Shown piece by piece: positions 17,035 through 24,698 of a stretch of DNA of 36,918 nt. The notes beneath the pieces were generated by a model that did not search any database, had not been told where the DNA came from, and saw only the letters and a list, made by a program, of their open reading frames with translations. The stretch lies in contig JAZNER010000015.1 in the NCBI GenBank assembly GCA_045588675.1, forward strand, positions 1 through 36,918. Reading direction: 5' to 3'. The stretch is from SVTX01 sp045588675 (lineage in GTDB: Bacteria; Bacillota; Clostridia; Oscillospirales; CAG-272). How positions within the stretch are numbered: position 1 is the first letter of the stretch; each line of letters starts with the position of its first letter. The translations under genes were made by a program, and so were the position numbers.

Positions 17035-18312
17035 ATGAAATACTGCGAAATGACAAAAGAGGCGTTAAGCGCCGAATACGCTACACTGAAAAGTAAATAT
17101 GAGCAAATCAAGGCTAAGGGCCTTTCTCTTGATATCTCACGCGGAAAGCCCTGTACAGAGCAATTAAATCTTTCTGACGGACTTTTGACTTGCCTGAACG
17201 GTGCTGAGGACTGCAAGACCGAAGGAGGCTTTGATTGCCGAAATTATGGCTTGTTTGACGGTGTTCCCGAGGCTAAAAAGCTCTTCTCAGAGCTTTTGGT
17301 AATTCCCGCTGAAAATATTATTCTCGGCGGCAGCTCATCCTTGACATTTATGTATGATACATTGAGCCGCGCTATGCTTTACGGTGTTTGCGGAAGCGAG
17401 CGCCCTTGGTGCCGTGAGGAAAAGGTAAAATTTATCTGCCCCGTGCCCGGCTATGACCGTCATTTTATGGTGACACAGTCGCTTGGCATTGAAATGGTAA
17501 ATGTCAATATGACACCTACAGGTCCCGATATGGATGCGGTAGAGGAGCTTGTGAAGGACCCCGCGGTCAAGGGTATTTGGTGCAACCCCAAGTATTCCAA
17601 TCCCGACGGAGTAACCTATTCTGATGAAACTGTGCGCCGCTTGGCAAGCATGAAAACTGCCGCACCTGATTTCAGAATTATGTGGGATAATGCATATGCA
17701 ATTCACGATCTCTACGACGAGAGCGATAAGCTGCTTGATATTATCGATGAGTGCTGTAAGGCAGGTAACGGCGACAGAGTGCTCTGCTTCTATTCGACAT
17801 CAAAGATTACTTATCCAGGTGCAGGCGTTGCGCTTTTGGCGGCAAGTGAAAATAACTTAAAGCAAATAAGAACTATAATGATGGCTCAGACAATTAACTT
17901 TGATAAGCTAAATCAGCTCCGTCACATAAAGTTCTTTAAAACTCCTGAGAATGTTACCGCACATATGAAGAAGCACGCGGCAATTATTGCACCGAAGTTT
18001 AAGCTTGTCAAGGAAATCTTGCAGAGTGAGCTTGGCGATCAGGGTATCGCCCGCTGGACAAATCCAAATGGCGGATACTTTATCAGCTTGTTCGTTGAAA
18101 AGGGATGTGCAAAGAGAACTTACGCGCTCGCAAAGGAAGCGGGAGTTGTTATGACAACCGTTGGTGCGACATATCCCTATGGAGTTGACCCCGATGACAG
18201 TAATATCCGTATAGCTCCGACATTCCCGAAGCTTGATGAGCTTAAATCGGCAATGGAGGTCTTAACACTTTGCGTTAAGCTTGCCGTTTGCGAAAAGTTT
18301 CTTGCTAAATAA
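17035..18312 (+). CDS. PLP-dependent aminotransferase, aspartate aminotransferase type Ic-like
   Basis: A 425-residue fold-type I aminotransferase resembling the subgroup Ic aspartate aminotransferases (as in Corynebacterium; Pfam aminotransferase family PF12897). Marks: LDISRGKPCTEQLNLSDG near the N-terminus, FDGVPEAKKLFSELL, GGSSSLTFMYD, the Asn/Asp region WCNPKYSNPDGVTY and IMWDNAYAIHDL, and the likely PLP lysine in YSTSKITYPGAG. ATG 17035, nine bases after CGGAG, removes 11 non-homologous in-frame codons. It likely makes aspartate/glutamate-linked amino acids; exact substrate not proven. Confidence 0.87.
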   Translation: MKYCEMTKEALSAEYATLKSKYEQIKAKGLSLDISRGKPCTEQLNLSDGLLTCLNGAEDCKTEGGFDCRNYGLFDGVPEAKKLFSELLVIPAENIILGGSSSLTFMYDTLSRAMLYGVCGSERPWCREEKVKFICPVPGYDRHFMVTQSLGIEMVNVNMTPTGPDMDAVEELVKDPAVKGIWCNPKYSNPDGVTYSDETVRRLASMKTAAPDFRIMWDNAYAIHDLYDESDKLLDIIDECCKAGNGDRVLCFYSTSKITYPGAGVALLAASENNLKQIRTIMMAQTINFDKLNQLRHIKFFKTPENVTAHMKKHAAIIAPKFKLVKEILQSELGDQGIARWTNPNGGYFISLFVEKGCAKRTYALAKEAGVVMTTVGATYPYGVDPDDSNIRIAPTFPKLDELKSAMEVLTLCVKLAVCEKFLAK

Positions 18313-18331
18313 CATTTAGAGTAGTATTTAT

Positions 18332-18369
18332 GGGCTGTATCAAATGCAAGGCAGTGTTTGATATGGCCC
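18332..18369 (+). other. stable stem-loop after the aminotransferase gene, no T run
   Basis: Arms 18332-18344 and 18357-18369 pair over 13 positions without a gap, using two adjacent G:U wobbles, around a 12-base loop that can pair further (TGC with GCA). It is not followed by a T run, so it is not a standard terminator. It may be an mRNA 3'-end stabiliser or processing site. Confidence 0.5.
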
Positions 18370-18473
18370 TGATAAATATGTGCTTATGATTACGGTTTAA
18401 GCGGCGACAAAGCAATAAAAAACAGTTATAAACCAAATTTGACCAACTGAATTCAAAGAAAGGAGAGCCTGTA

Positions 18474-19460
18474 ATGAAGACTACACAAGTACAAACCAAC
18501 CCGTATAAAAACAGCGATACCAATAAGCGTTATTTTACATACGATTATTACCTTAAAAAGACCTTTGGCGGAAAATGTATGAAAATTCCGCTTGATGCAG
18601 GCTTTACCTGTCCGAATATAGACGGAAAATGCTCGGTAGGAGGTTGTATTTACTGCTCTCCGAGAGGCAGCGGTGACTTTGCGGCGGATAGTGTTATCCC
18701 CGTAGCAGAGCAGTTTGAAATCATAAAAAATCAACTGTCGTCAAAGTGGAAGACCGATAAGTATATCCCGTATTTTCAAGCTCATACGAATACCTATGCA
18801 CCTCTGCCTGAAATTCAAGAAAAGATTGAGGCGGTAATGGAAAAGGAAGGAGTAGTAGCTCTTAATATTGCAACGCGTGCCGATTGTCTTGAAGACGATA
18901 TTGTAAAATATCTGGCTTCTCTTGCAGAGAGAACTGTGCTTACAGTCGAGCTTGGGCTTCAGACAATTCACGATAAGACAGCGGTTTTGATCAATCGCGG
19001 TCACACATATGCCGATTTTTTGAGTGGATATAATAAGCTTCGTGGGGCTTCAAGAAAAATAAATATTTGTGTTCATCTGATTTTTGGACTTCCAAATGAG
19101 GACAGGGAAATGATGCTTGAAAGCGTCAGGGAGATAGCGCGTCTTTGTCCCGAGCAGGTAAAAATTCATCTGCTTCACGTGATACGGGGAACCCGACTTG
19201 CCGATATTTATCTTGACGGACGATATACACCTATGACTATGGAGGATTATGTTGAGCTGTGTGCTGATGCTTTGGCATATCTGCCGCCCGATACAGTTGT
19301 GGGAAGGTTAACGGGTGACGGAATGCAGTCAGAGCTTTTAGCACCCGAGTGGAGCAGGAAAAAGACAATTGTAATTAATAATATCGACAAAAGGCTTTAT
19401 GAACAAGACCTTTGGCAAGGAAAGCTGTACGGTTGCGAAAAAAAAGAGCTTAATAATTAA
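18474..19460 (+). CDS. radical SAM protein, YhcC/TIGR01212-like
   Basis: A 328-residue radical SAM protein of the YhcC type, function unsettled. The cysteines lie in FTCPNIDGKCSVGGCIYC, the family's unusual wider spacing ending in GGCxYC, followed by GSGDFA. YFQAHTNTYAP, ATRADCL and VELGLQTIHDKT complete the family signature. AAAGGAG precedes the ATG. It stands alone between the aminotransferase and the surface protein pair; no clear promoter was found in the 161 bases before it. Confidence 0.85.
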   Translation: MKTTQVQTNPYKNSDTNKRYFTYDYYLKKTFGGKCMKIPLDAGFTCPNIDGKCSVGGCIYCSPRGSGDFAADSVIPVAEQFEIIKNQLSSKWKTDKYIPYFQAHTNTYAPLPEIQEKIEAVMEKEGVVALNIATRADCLEDDIVKYLASLAERTVLTVELGLQTIHDKTAVLINRGHTYADFLSGYNKLRGASRKINICVHLIFGLPNEDREMMLESVREIARLCPEQVKIHLLHVIRGTRLADIYLDGRYTPMTMEDYVELCADALAYLPPDTVVGRLTGDGMQSELLAPEWSRKKTIVINNIDKRLYEQDLWQGKLYGCEKKELNN

Positions 19461-19472
19461 AATTTGTAATGA

Positions 19473-19541
19473 TTGCACAATAATTTATATTTAGTTTTAG
19501 CAAAAATGCGAATTTACTTTTTTTTGCATATATGATATAAT
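19473..19541 (+). promoter_or_regulatory. promoter and conserved upstream boxes of surface protein 1
   Basis: Boxes in order: TTGCACAATAATTTATA (19473-19489), GCAAAAATGC (19500-19509), -35-like TTTACT (19513-19518), 17 bases, TATAAT (19536-19541) preceded by TGA. The same boxes recur with the same spacing upstream of the downstream paralog, which supports function. GCAAAAATGC is an inverted repeat and could be an operator. Confidence 0.75.
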
Positions 19542-19550
19542 AAATTTAAA

Positions 19551-19571
19551 CAAAAGATATGTTATCTTTTG
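19551..19571 (+). other. 5'-end stem-loop in the leader of surface protein 1
   Basis: CAAAAGATA (19551-19559), loop TGT, then TATCTTTTG (19563-19571): a perfect 9-base-pair hairpin starting about three bases after the expected transcription start. Such 5' hairpins commonly protect mRNA from decay; that role is inferred. Confidence 0.6.
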
Positions 19572-19606
19572 GCAAATAACCATTATTTAAAAAGGAGATA
19601 AGAATT

Positions 19607-21337
19607 ATGAAAAAATTTCTATCAACAATGCTTGCTGCAGCTATGCTGCTCTCACTCGTAATTGTAGCTTCAGTTCCTGTAGCTGCGGCAGACGGTATGT
19701 GGACAACATACGGAACAGCATCAAACTATGCTCTCCCTGAAAATGAGAGGGTAGATGTTCCGGGTTATGAATATACTGACGAAGGCGTTAGTATGGTTCC
19801 GGCTGAATGGAACGATCAAATGCCTTTTGGAACAATCCAGACAAAAGAGCCTTGGAATATTCAAGACGGTATTTATATGGAAGTTGTTATCGATGCATAC
19901 TCATATGAAGCATCTGATAAATGGGTTAACATAAATCTTTGGAGCCAGCAAATGACACAGCCTGGTAGCAGTGATATGGCTACATACGGCTACGGTCTTC
20001 AGACGCTTTTCCGTCCCGGTCCCAGCAGCGAAGCCGGAAAATATTCACTTACAGTCAGCCGTTATGACAACTGGGTATATTACAAAGAGGGCTTCACACA
20101 AGTGCCCTATGCTGAACACGAAGCTGACAGATCGGTTAAGTATGAAGCAATTCAAGACGAGAATGGAAATATCAAATTGGTATTTGAGCTTACATACGAT
20201 GGAGAAAATTATTCTTTCAAGGTATGTGGAATAGATGCTCCTGCTGATGCTTGCGCTTATTTAAAGGAAGCTTTCCCTGACGGTCAGGCTTATGTGGGTA
20301 TCACAATGCAAAACAATAAAAAGAACGGAACAGTTGGATGTACTATCACCAAGTTTGGTCCCAACATTGATGAAGCTACAATCCCTCAGGGTGATGATTC
20401 CAGATCGCCGATTTCTTACTCTGACACTGCAGCAGAAGAAGTGCCGATTGCATCTCCTGACACAGTAGAGATTGGCAAGCCTGCTATCATTCTTACAGGT
20501 GACCTTGTTAACTCTGCAACAGGAAAGGCTCCTATATCTACAGTAGGCTCAACGGTTACAGTAAATGATGACTTTACTGTGCATGTAGTTGAAACAAAGC
20601 AATCCGGTGCAGCAGTTACATTTAATGTAAAGAAAGATGTAGCGTACGCAATTGATGACTTCCCAGTAGCAATTGTTCTTACAAAGAACTATTGTGCTTG
20701 TGAAAATCCCGAAGCATGCTATGCAACAGAGTCGGTTGACTGTTACGCTTTGAATGGTGAATTTGGAGCGGCTGGTTCGGACTGCAGAATTTTTGAGCTT
20801 GAAATGTGCTATGACCCAATTGTTATTGAGGAAGGCGATAAGGCAGGAAGCTACTTGTATTTCTACACCAATATGGTAGAGGACGGCGGAGAAGGCCAAA
20901 CAGGCAGAATCAATGGTGTTCAATATTTGTTCCAAAATATTAAATACACAGAAGCAGGAAGAAATGCGTTTGACATTGAATTTGTAGCATACTTCAGAAC
21001 AGTTGAAGAGGCAGAGGACTATGTTTATGAATATCTCGGCGTAGATAGAGATGCGGAAACTGAAACTGAAACTGTAACAGACGAAATAACAACAGAAGAG
21101 CCTGATGTTGATGTTACAACAGAAGAACCTGATGTTGACATTACAACAGAAGAACCTGATGTTGACATTACAACTGAAAAGCCTGCTGGAAATGTTACCA
21201 CCGAAGAAGAACCTAAGGGCGGCGATGATAAGCCTGCAAAGAGCGGATGCGGTAGCGTAGTTGGAACAAGCGTTGTTGCAATCGTTGCAGTAGTAGGTGC
21301 TTGCGGATTTGTATCCTTCAAAAAGAAGAAAGACTAA
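19607..21337 (+). CDS. secreted, membrane-anchored surface protein 1 (unknown function)
   Basis: Not recognised as a named family. The 576 residues begin with a signal peptide (basic MKK, hydrophobic core, likely cut after A28 in VAAA/DG). Residues about 29-255 look like a beta-sandwich, possibly laminin-G/lectin-like (alternating FGTIQTKEPWNIQDGIYMEV pattern). A second domain, about 280-475, carries six cysteines at 363, 365, 371, 379, 393 and 401. A Thr/Glu/Asp/Pro-rich stalk of 9-residue repeats follows, then SGCGS (546-550), a hydrophobic segment and KKKKD. No LPXTG is present. AAGGAG precedes the ATG. Its paralog at 21609 is collinear. Ligand binding is only a guess. Confidence 0.85.
   Translation: MKKFLSTMLAAAMLLSLVIVASVPVAAADGMWTTYGTASNYALPENERVDVPGYEYTDEGVSMVPAEWNDQMPFGTIQTKEPWNIQDGIYMEVVIDAYSYEASDKWVNINLWSQQMTQPGSSDMATYGYGLQTLFRPGPSSEAGKYSLTVSRYDNWVYYKEGFTQVPYAEHEADRSVKYEAIQDENGNIKLVFELTYDGENYSFKVCGIDAPADACAYLKEAFPDGQAYVGITMQNNKKNGTVGCTITKFGPNIDEATIPQGDDSRSPISYSDTAAEEVPIASPDTVEIGKPAIILTGDLVNSATGKAPISTVGSTVTVNDDFTVHVVETKQSGAAVTFNVKKDVAYAIDDFPVAIVLTKNYCACENPEACYATESVDCYALNGEFGAAGSDCRIFELEMCYDPIVIEEGDKAGSYLYFYTNMVEDGGEGQTGRINGVQYLFQNIKYTEAGRNAFDIEFVAYFRTVEEAEDYVYEYLGVDRDAETETETVTDEITTEEPDVDVTTEEPDVDITTEEPDVDITTEKPAGNVTTEEEPKGGDDKPAKSGCGSVVGTSVVAIVAVVGACGFVSFKKKKD
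21089..21196 (+). repeat. 27-base in-frame tandem repeats encoding TTEEPDVDV-like units
   Basis: Three nearly identical 27-base units (21089-21169) and a diverged fourth encode a stalk of Thr/Glu/Pro/Asp before the anchor. In-frame units can vary in number between strains without breaking the gene. Confidence 0.85.
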
Positions 21338-21351
21338 TTTTAAATAGTTTT

Positions 21352-21387
21352 AACTGCCGTGTGTCCCAAGGACACACGGCAGTTTTT
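21352..21387 (+). terminator. intrinsic terminator of surface protein 1
   Basis: Arms 21352-21366 and 21370-21384 form a perfect 15-base-pair stem (core TGCCGTGTGTCC) with a CAA loop, followed by T residues. Confidence 0.9.
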
Positions 21388-21475
21388 ATGTCTGACTATG
21401 ACGAAAAATATTAGTGTTAATGAAATAAAAACTCAATGTTAAATAAGTGAAAATTTATCGATTGGATTGTTTAAT

Positions 21476-21544
21476 TTGCACAATAATTATACAAGTGGTT
21501 TGGCAAAAATGCCTATTTACTTTTTTGCGTATTTGTGTTAAAAT
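21476..21544 (+). promoter_or_regulatory. promoter and conserved upstream boxes of surface protein 2
   Basis: TTGCACAATAATTATA (21476-21491), GGCAAAAATGCC (21502-21513, perfect arms GGCA/TGCC), TTTACT (21516-21521), 17 bases, TAAAAT (21539-21544) preceded by TGT. Distances between boxes (27, 13 and 23 bases start to start) equal those upstream of surface protein 1. Confidence 0.75.
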
Positions 21545-21547
21545 AAA

Positions 21548-21577
21548 TCGTACAATGGATTTTAGTATCCTTTACGA
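21548..21577 (+). other. imperfect 5'-end stem-loop in the leader of surface protein 2
   Basis: TCGT...GGAT pairs with ATCC...ACGA around TTTAGT, with an AA/TT step and small internal bulges. It occupies the same place, at the expected transcript start, as the perfect hairpin before paralog 1, but the sequence differs. Confidence 0.4.
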
Positions 21578-21608
21578 ATTTTACAAATTAAACAAGGAGA
21601 CAAGAATT

Positions 21609-23276
21609 ATGAAAAAAATTCTCTCAACATTGCTCGTTGCAGCTATGCTTCTCTCTCTCGTGATTGTTGCATCAGTTCCTGCAGCAGCGGCAGACGGTAT
21701 GTGGCTGGCATATGCGACAGCATCTGACTATGCACTTTCCGATTCCGAAAGAAGCTCGATTCCAGGCTATGAATATACCGATGACGGTGTTCGCCTGATT
21801 CCTGCCGATTGGGAAGGCCAAGCACCTTTCGCAACCATTCAGACAAGGGATACCTGGAACATACAGGACGGTATCTATATGCAGGTAAGAATTGATGAGT
21901 TTTCTTACGAGGCTGCGGATAAATGGGTCAATTTCAATATCTGGAGCCAGCCTATGACTGAGCCCGGTGTAGCCGATGCTGAAACATATGGCTACGGTGT
22001 TCAGACGCTTTTCCGTCCTGAAATCGACGACAAGGAAGCCGGAACATATAAGATAGTTTTTAACGGTAAGGACAGTTACACATATTACAAGGAAGGCTTT
22101 ACAAGAGTTCCCTACACAGATGAAGAAAAGGCTATCAATAATGATATAAAGATTGAAGCCAAGCAGGATGAAAACGGCTGTATCACTATAGAATTCTCAC
22201 TTACTTATGATGGTGAAAATTATACATTGTTGTGCAATGGAGCTCCTGTTCCTGCAGAGATCAATGAGTACTTGAAGGAAGCTTTCCCCGACGGTCAGGC
22301 TTATGTTGGTTTCTCTATGCGTAACAGTGAACAGGGCGGTACAGTTGGATGTACAGTTACATCTTTCGGTGCGAACCTTGATGAAGCTACAGTTCCCGCT
22401 GGTGATGACTCCCGCGAGCCTGTAAAGTATGTCAATGAGGTTGCTGAAATTGCATCTGCTGACACAGTTCCCGCAGGTCAGCCTGCTATTATCTTGACGG
22501 GTGATATGATCAACTCCGCTACAGGTAAGGCTCCAAGCTCTACTGCTGGTACAACTGTAAAGGTAAATGACGATTTTACAGTTCACTTGGTAGAAACTAA
22601 GCAGAATGTTGCTTCAGTTTACCTTAAGGTTAAGAACAATGTGTCATATTCGGTTGAAGATTTCCCCGTAGCTGTTGTGCTTACAAAGAACTTCTGTACT
22701 TGTGACTATATGGATGAGTGTTATGCAACAGAGTCTGTTGACTGCTATGTTCTTAACGGTAAAAATATTACTGCGGGCGAAAACTGCAGAGTTCGTGAGC
22801 TTGAAATGTGCTATGACCCCATCATTGTTGAAGATGGCGATAAGGCAGGTCAGTACCTGTATTTCTACACAGATATGGTAGAGGACATTATCGGTCAAGA
22901 GGGTAGAATTAACGGTATTCAGTACGGTTTTGCAAATGTTAAGTACACCGAAGCAGGAAGAAACGCATTTGATATTGAATTTGTAGCATACTTCAGAACA
23001 GTTGAAGAGGCAGAGGAGTATGTTTACGATTATCTCGGCCTTGAAAATCCTAACGATTACGGTGACGATGAAGACGATACAACAGAAGAGCCTGATGTTG
23101 TTGTTACAACAGAAGAGCCTGATGTAAATGTTACAACAGAAGCTCCTAAGGGTGGTGACGACGATAAGCAGCCTGCTAAGAGCGGATGCGGCAGCGTAGT
23201 TGGAACAAGTGTTGTTGCAATTGTTGCAGTAGCAGCAGCTTGCGGCTTCGTAGCTTTCAAAAAGAAAGAAGACTAA
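21609..23276 (+). CDS. secreted, membrane-anchored surface protein 2 (paralog, unknown function)
   Basis: A 555-residue paralog of the preceding gene with the same architecture: near-identical signal peptide cut after A28, a beta-rich N-terminal domain starting DGMW, a second domain with six cysteines at the same residue numbers (363, 365, 371, 379, 393, 401), a shorter Thr/Glu/Pro stalk (two full 9-residue repeats) and a C-terminus SGCGS plus hydrophobic segment plus KKKED. ATG 21609 is nine bases after AAGGAG; a longer frame to 21447 runs across the promoter and is not protein-like. The two genes have separate promoters and terminators, so each is its own unit. Function unknown. Confidence 0.85.
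   Translation: MKKILSTLLVAAMLLSLVIVASVPAAAADGMWLAYATASDYALSDSERSSIPGYEYTDDGVRLIPADWEGQAPFATIQTRDTWNIQDGIYMQVRIDEFSYEAADKWVNFNIWSQPMTEPGVADAETYGYGVQTLFRPEIDDKEAGTYKIVFNGKDSYTYYKEGFTRVPYTDEEKAINNDIKIEAKQDENGCITIEFSLTYDGENYTLLCNGAPVPAEINEYLKEAFPDGQAYVGFSMRNSEQGGTVGCTVTSFGANLDEATVPAGDDSREPVKYVNEVAEIASADTVPAGQPAIILTGDMINSATGKAPSSTAGTTVKVNDDFTVHLVETKQNVASVYLKVKNNVSYSVEDFPVAVVLTKNFCTCDYMDECYATESVDCYVLNGKNITAGENCRVRELEMCYDPIIVEDGDKAGQYLYFYTDMVEDIIGQEGRINGIQYGFANVKYTEAGRNAFDIEFVAYFRTVEEAEEYVYDYLGLENPNDYGDDEDDTTEEPDVVVTTEEPDVNVTTEAPKGGDDDKQPAKSGCGSVVGTSVVAIVAVAAACGFVAFKKKED
23079..23132 (+). repeat. two 27-base in-frame stalk repeats
   Basis: Two copies encoding TTEEPDVVV and TTEEPDVNV, followed by a partial third (TTEAP). 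Same unit as in paralog 1 but fewer copies. Confidence 0.8.
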
Positions 23277-23301
23277 TTTAAATCAATAATACATAAAAAC
23301 A

Positions 23302-23332
23302 CCGCGTGTCCGATTGGACACGCGGCGTTTTT
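23302..23332. terminator. bidirectional terminator between surface protein 2 and the SGNH gene
   Basis: CCGCGTGTCC (23302-23311), loop GATT, GGACACGCGG (23316-23325), then CG and five T on the forward side. An A-rich stretch at 23295-23299 gives the matching T run on the reverse strand. Confidence 0.88.
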
Positions 23333-23345
23333 GCGCTTAAAGCTA

Positions 23346-24122
23346 TTAATTATATCCGTGAGTTCTTATATAATAAAGAATTTCACTGTATGCCTGACTG
23401 TTTAGATTAATACCGTCGCCTCTGTCAAAGCTTTCGGATAAATTGCCCTTATCATCTTTTAAAATACTTGCGGTGTTAAGATATTTCAACGATAGCTCCT
23501 CGCAAAGCTCCTCAATCCAAGTGTTTGCGGCATCAATTTTTCTGTTGCTTATGCTTGATTGAGCCTTCTGCTTCTCATCTGAAACAGGGAAGATTGATTG
23601 AAGCATTATTTTTGTGTTTGGTGAAGCCTCTGAAATTTCCAATATAAGCTTAGTGTAATATTCCTTGAATTTTTCTTCGGAGCAATATGCAACTCCGTTG
23701 TCAATTCCAAGAGTGATTACTATATAATCGGGATTTTTTAGCCTTATTGCGGATGAGATTGAAATGCTTTCCTTCGTATCGGGGTAAACTATCGTTGCGG
23801 TACTTATGCTGTAATCAAGAGGAAGAGTTTTGTCCTCTCCGCTCCAAATTTGCAAGTCATCTGAAATGCTCTCCATACCCGATACAGTGTGGTCGCCTAA
23901 AAAAACGATTTGCTTTATGTAAGCCTCGCCAAAGTCGGGTGTTTTCTGAAGTCTGACCTCACTCGAAGTGCTTGTGTTATCAGGCTTGTCGTTATCAATA
24001 AATAGCTTTTCGTTAAAGCCTCGAAAGGCTAACATTATCATTGAAACTATGCAGGCAACGGCTAAAACCGCGACCGCCATAACTATGATTTCATTGACCT
24101 TATCAAGAGTGTTTTTTCTCAT
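23346..24122 (-). CDS. membrane-anchored SGNH-fold protein, apparently catalytically dead
   Basis: A 258-residue protein with one N-terminal membrane segment (residues about 12-32) and an extracytoplasmic SGNH/GDSL-like domain. Block I reads FLGDHTVSGME where GDS is expected, so the nucleophilic serine is missing; block III reads ITLGIDNG near the usual GxND; block V reads DGINLNSQAY where DGxHLN is usual, so the catalytic histidine is Asn. AAGGGG lies upstream. It follows a small membrane protein by 11 bases on the same strand. It may bind rather than hydrolyse acylated sugars; that is inference. Fold call is moderately sure. Confidence 0.72.
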   Translation of the reverse strand: MRKNTLDKVNEIIVMAVAVLAVACIVSMIMLAFRGFNEKLFIDNDKPDNTSTSSEVRLQKTPDFGEAYIKQIVFLGDHTVSGMESISDDLQIWSGEDKTLPLDYSISTATIVYPDTKESISISSAIRLKNPDYIVITLGIDNGVAYCSEEKFKEYYTKLILEISEASPNTKIMLQSIFPVSDEKQKAQSSISNRKIDAANTWIEELCEELSLKYLNTASILKDDKGNLSESFDRGDGINLNSQAYSEILYYIRTHGYN

Positions 24123-24133
24123 TTCAACACCCC

Positions 24134-24598
24134 TTATTTGTCTGAAAACATACTTGTGTATTCAGCATTTTTTTGTTTTTTTGGGGGTTGCTTTTTAGCC
24201 TTTACAGAAGATGAGTTACTTTTTTCTTTTGCTTTTCGTATAGCTTTGGCAATTAAAGCTTCAATGGCATACAAAACGGTGAAAAGGGCAGTTACAACTA
24301 TTGCGGGAGTAAATTTAAGTCCGCATATTACGAGGAAAAGTAAGCAGCCGCCGATATAGCAAAAGGCGTGCAGGGTACAGCGCACGGGCAGAGAAAGCTT
24401 TTCAAGCTTTTTGAGCGCGCTTCCGAGCGACATCATAAACGCCAATAATAAAATTTTCAAGAATTGACTCGGTACGATAATGTAGCTCGAGCTATCTCCA
24501 GACGCTATCTGTAAAAACAGGAGAATAGCTACCGAAATCAGCAAATAATAAAACGAGCCGAGTGAGATAAAAGTGTGTAGAAATTTTTTATAGTCCAT
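24134..24598 (-). CDS. small four-helix membrane protein, possibly DUF3021-like
   Basis: A 154-residue protein with four hydrophobic segments (about 12-31, 43-62, 73-92 and 96-116) and a Lys/Gln/Ser-rich cytosolic tail. A histidine in the third segment (LHAFCYIGG) and the overall plan recall DUF3021 proteins, but I am not certain. No function can be given. The ATG at 24598 has no clear ribosome-binding site; an in-frame stop just upstream rules out a longer form. First gene of an operon with the SGNH-fold protein. Confidence 0.65.
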   Translation of the reverse strand: MDYKKFLHTFISLGSFYYLLISVAILLFLQIASGDSSSYIIVPSQFLKILLLAFMMSLGSALKKLEKLSLPVRCTLHAFCYIGGCLLFLVICGLKFTPAIVVTALFTVLYAIEALIAKAIRKAKEKSNSSSVKAKKQPPKKQKNAEYTSMFSDK

Positions 24599-24642
24599 AA
24601 ATGTTTACGGTAAAATACCAATCCTTTATATATTCTGACTTT

Positions 24643-24671
24643 ATTTTAGCATAAATTATCGCTGAGTTCAA
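24643..24671 (-). promoter_or_regulatory. sigma-A promoter for the membrane protein-SGNH operon
   Basis: Reverse strand: TTGAAC (complement of 24666-24671), 17 bases, TAAAAT (complement of 24643-24648) preceded by TGC. It lies just downstream of the M23 gene on the same strand. Confidence 0.75.
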
Positions 24672-24698
24672 GGTGTTTTGAAAATTATTTACAAAAAA

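Noticed and set aside
20549..20935. 128-codon reverse frame inside surface protein 1, with similar ones in surface protein 2
   Set aside because: Mirror images of the conserved forward coding regions; Cys/Val-rich translation is what antisense of this codon use gives.
21089..21196. Regular 27-base repeats as a CRISPR array
   Set aside because: Units are directly adjacent with no spacers and are in frame with a protein stalk.
21447..21608. 54 extra in-frame codons upstream of surface protein 2
   Set aside because: They run through the promoter and leader; the signal peptide begins at ATG 21609 with a good ribosome-binding site, as in paralog 1.
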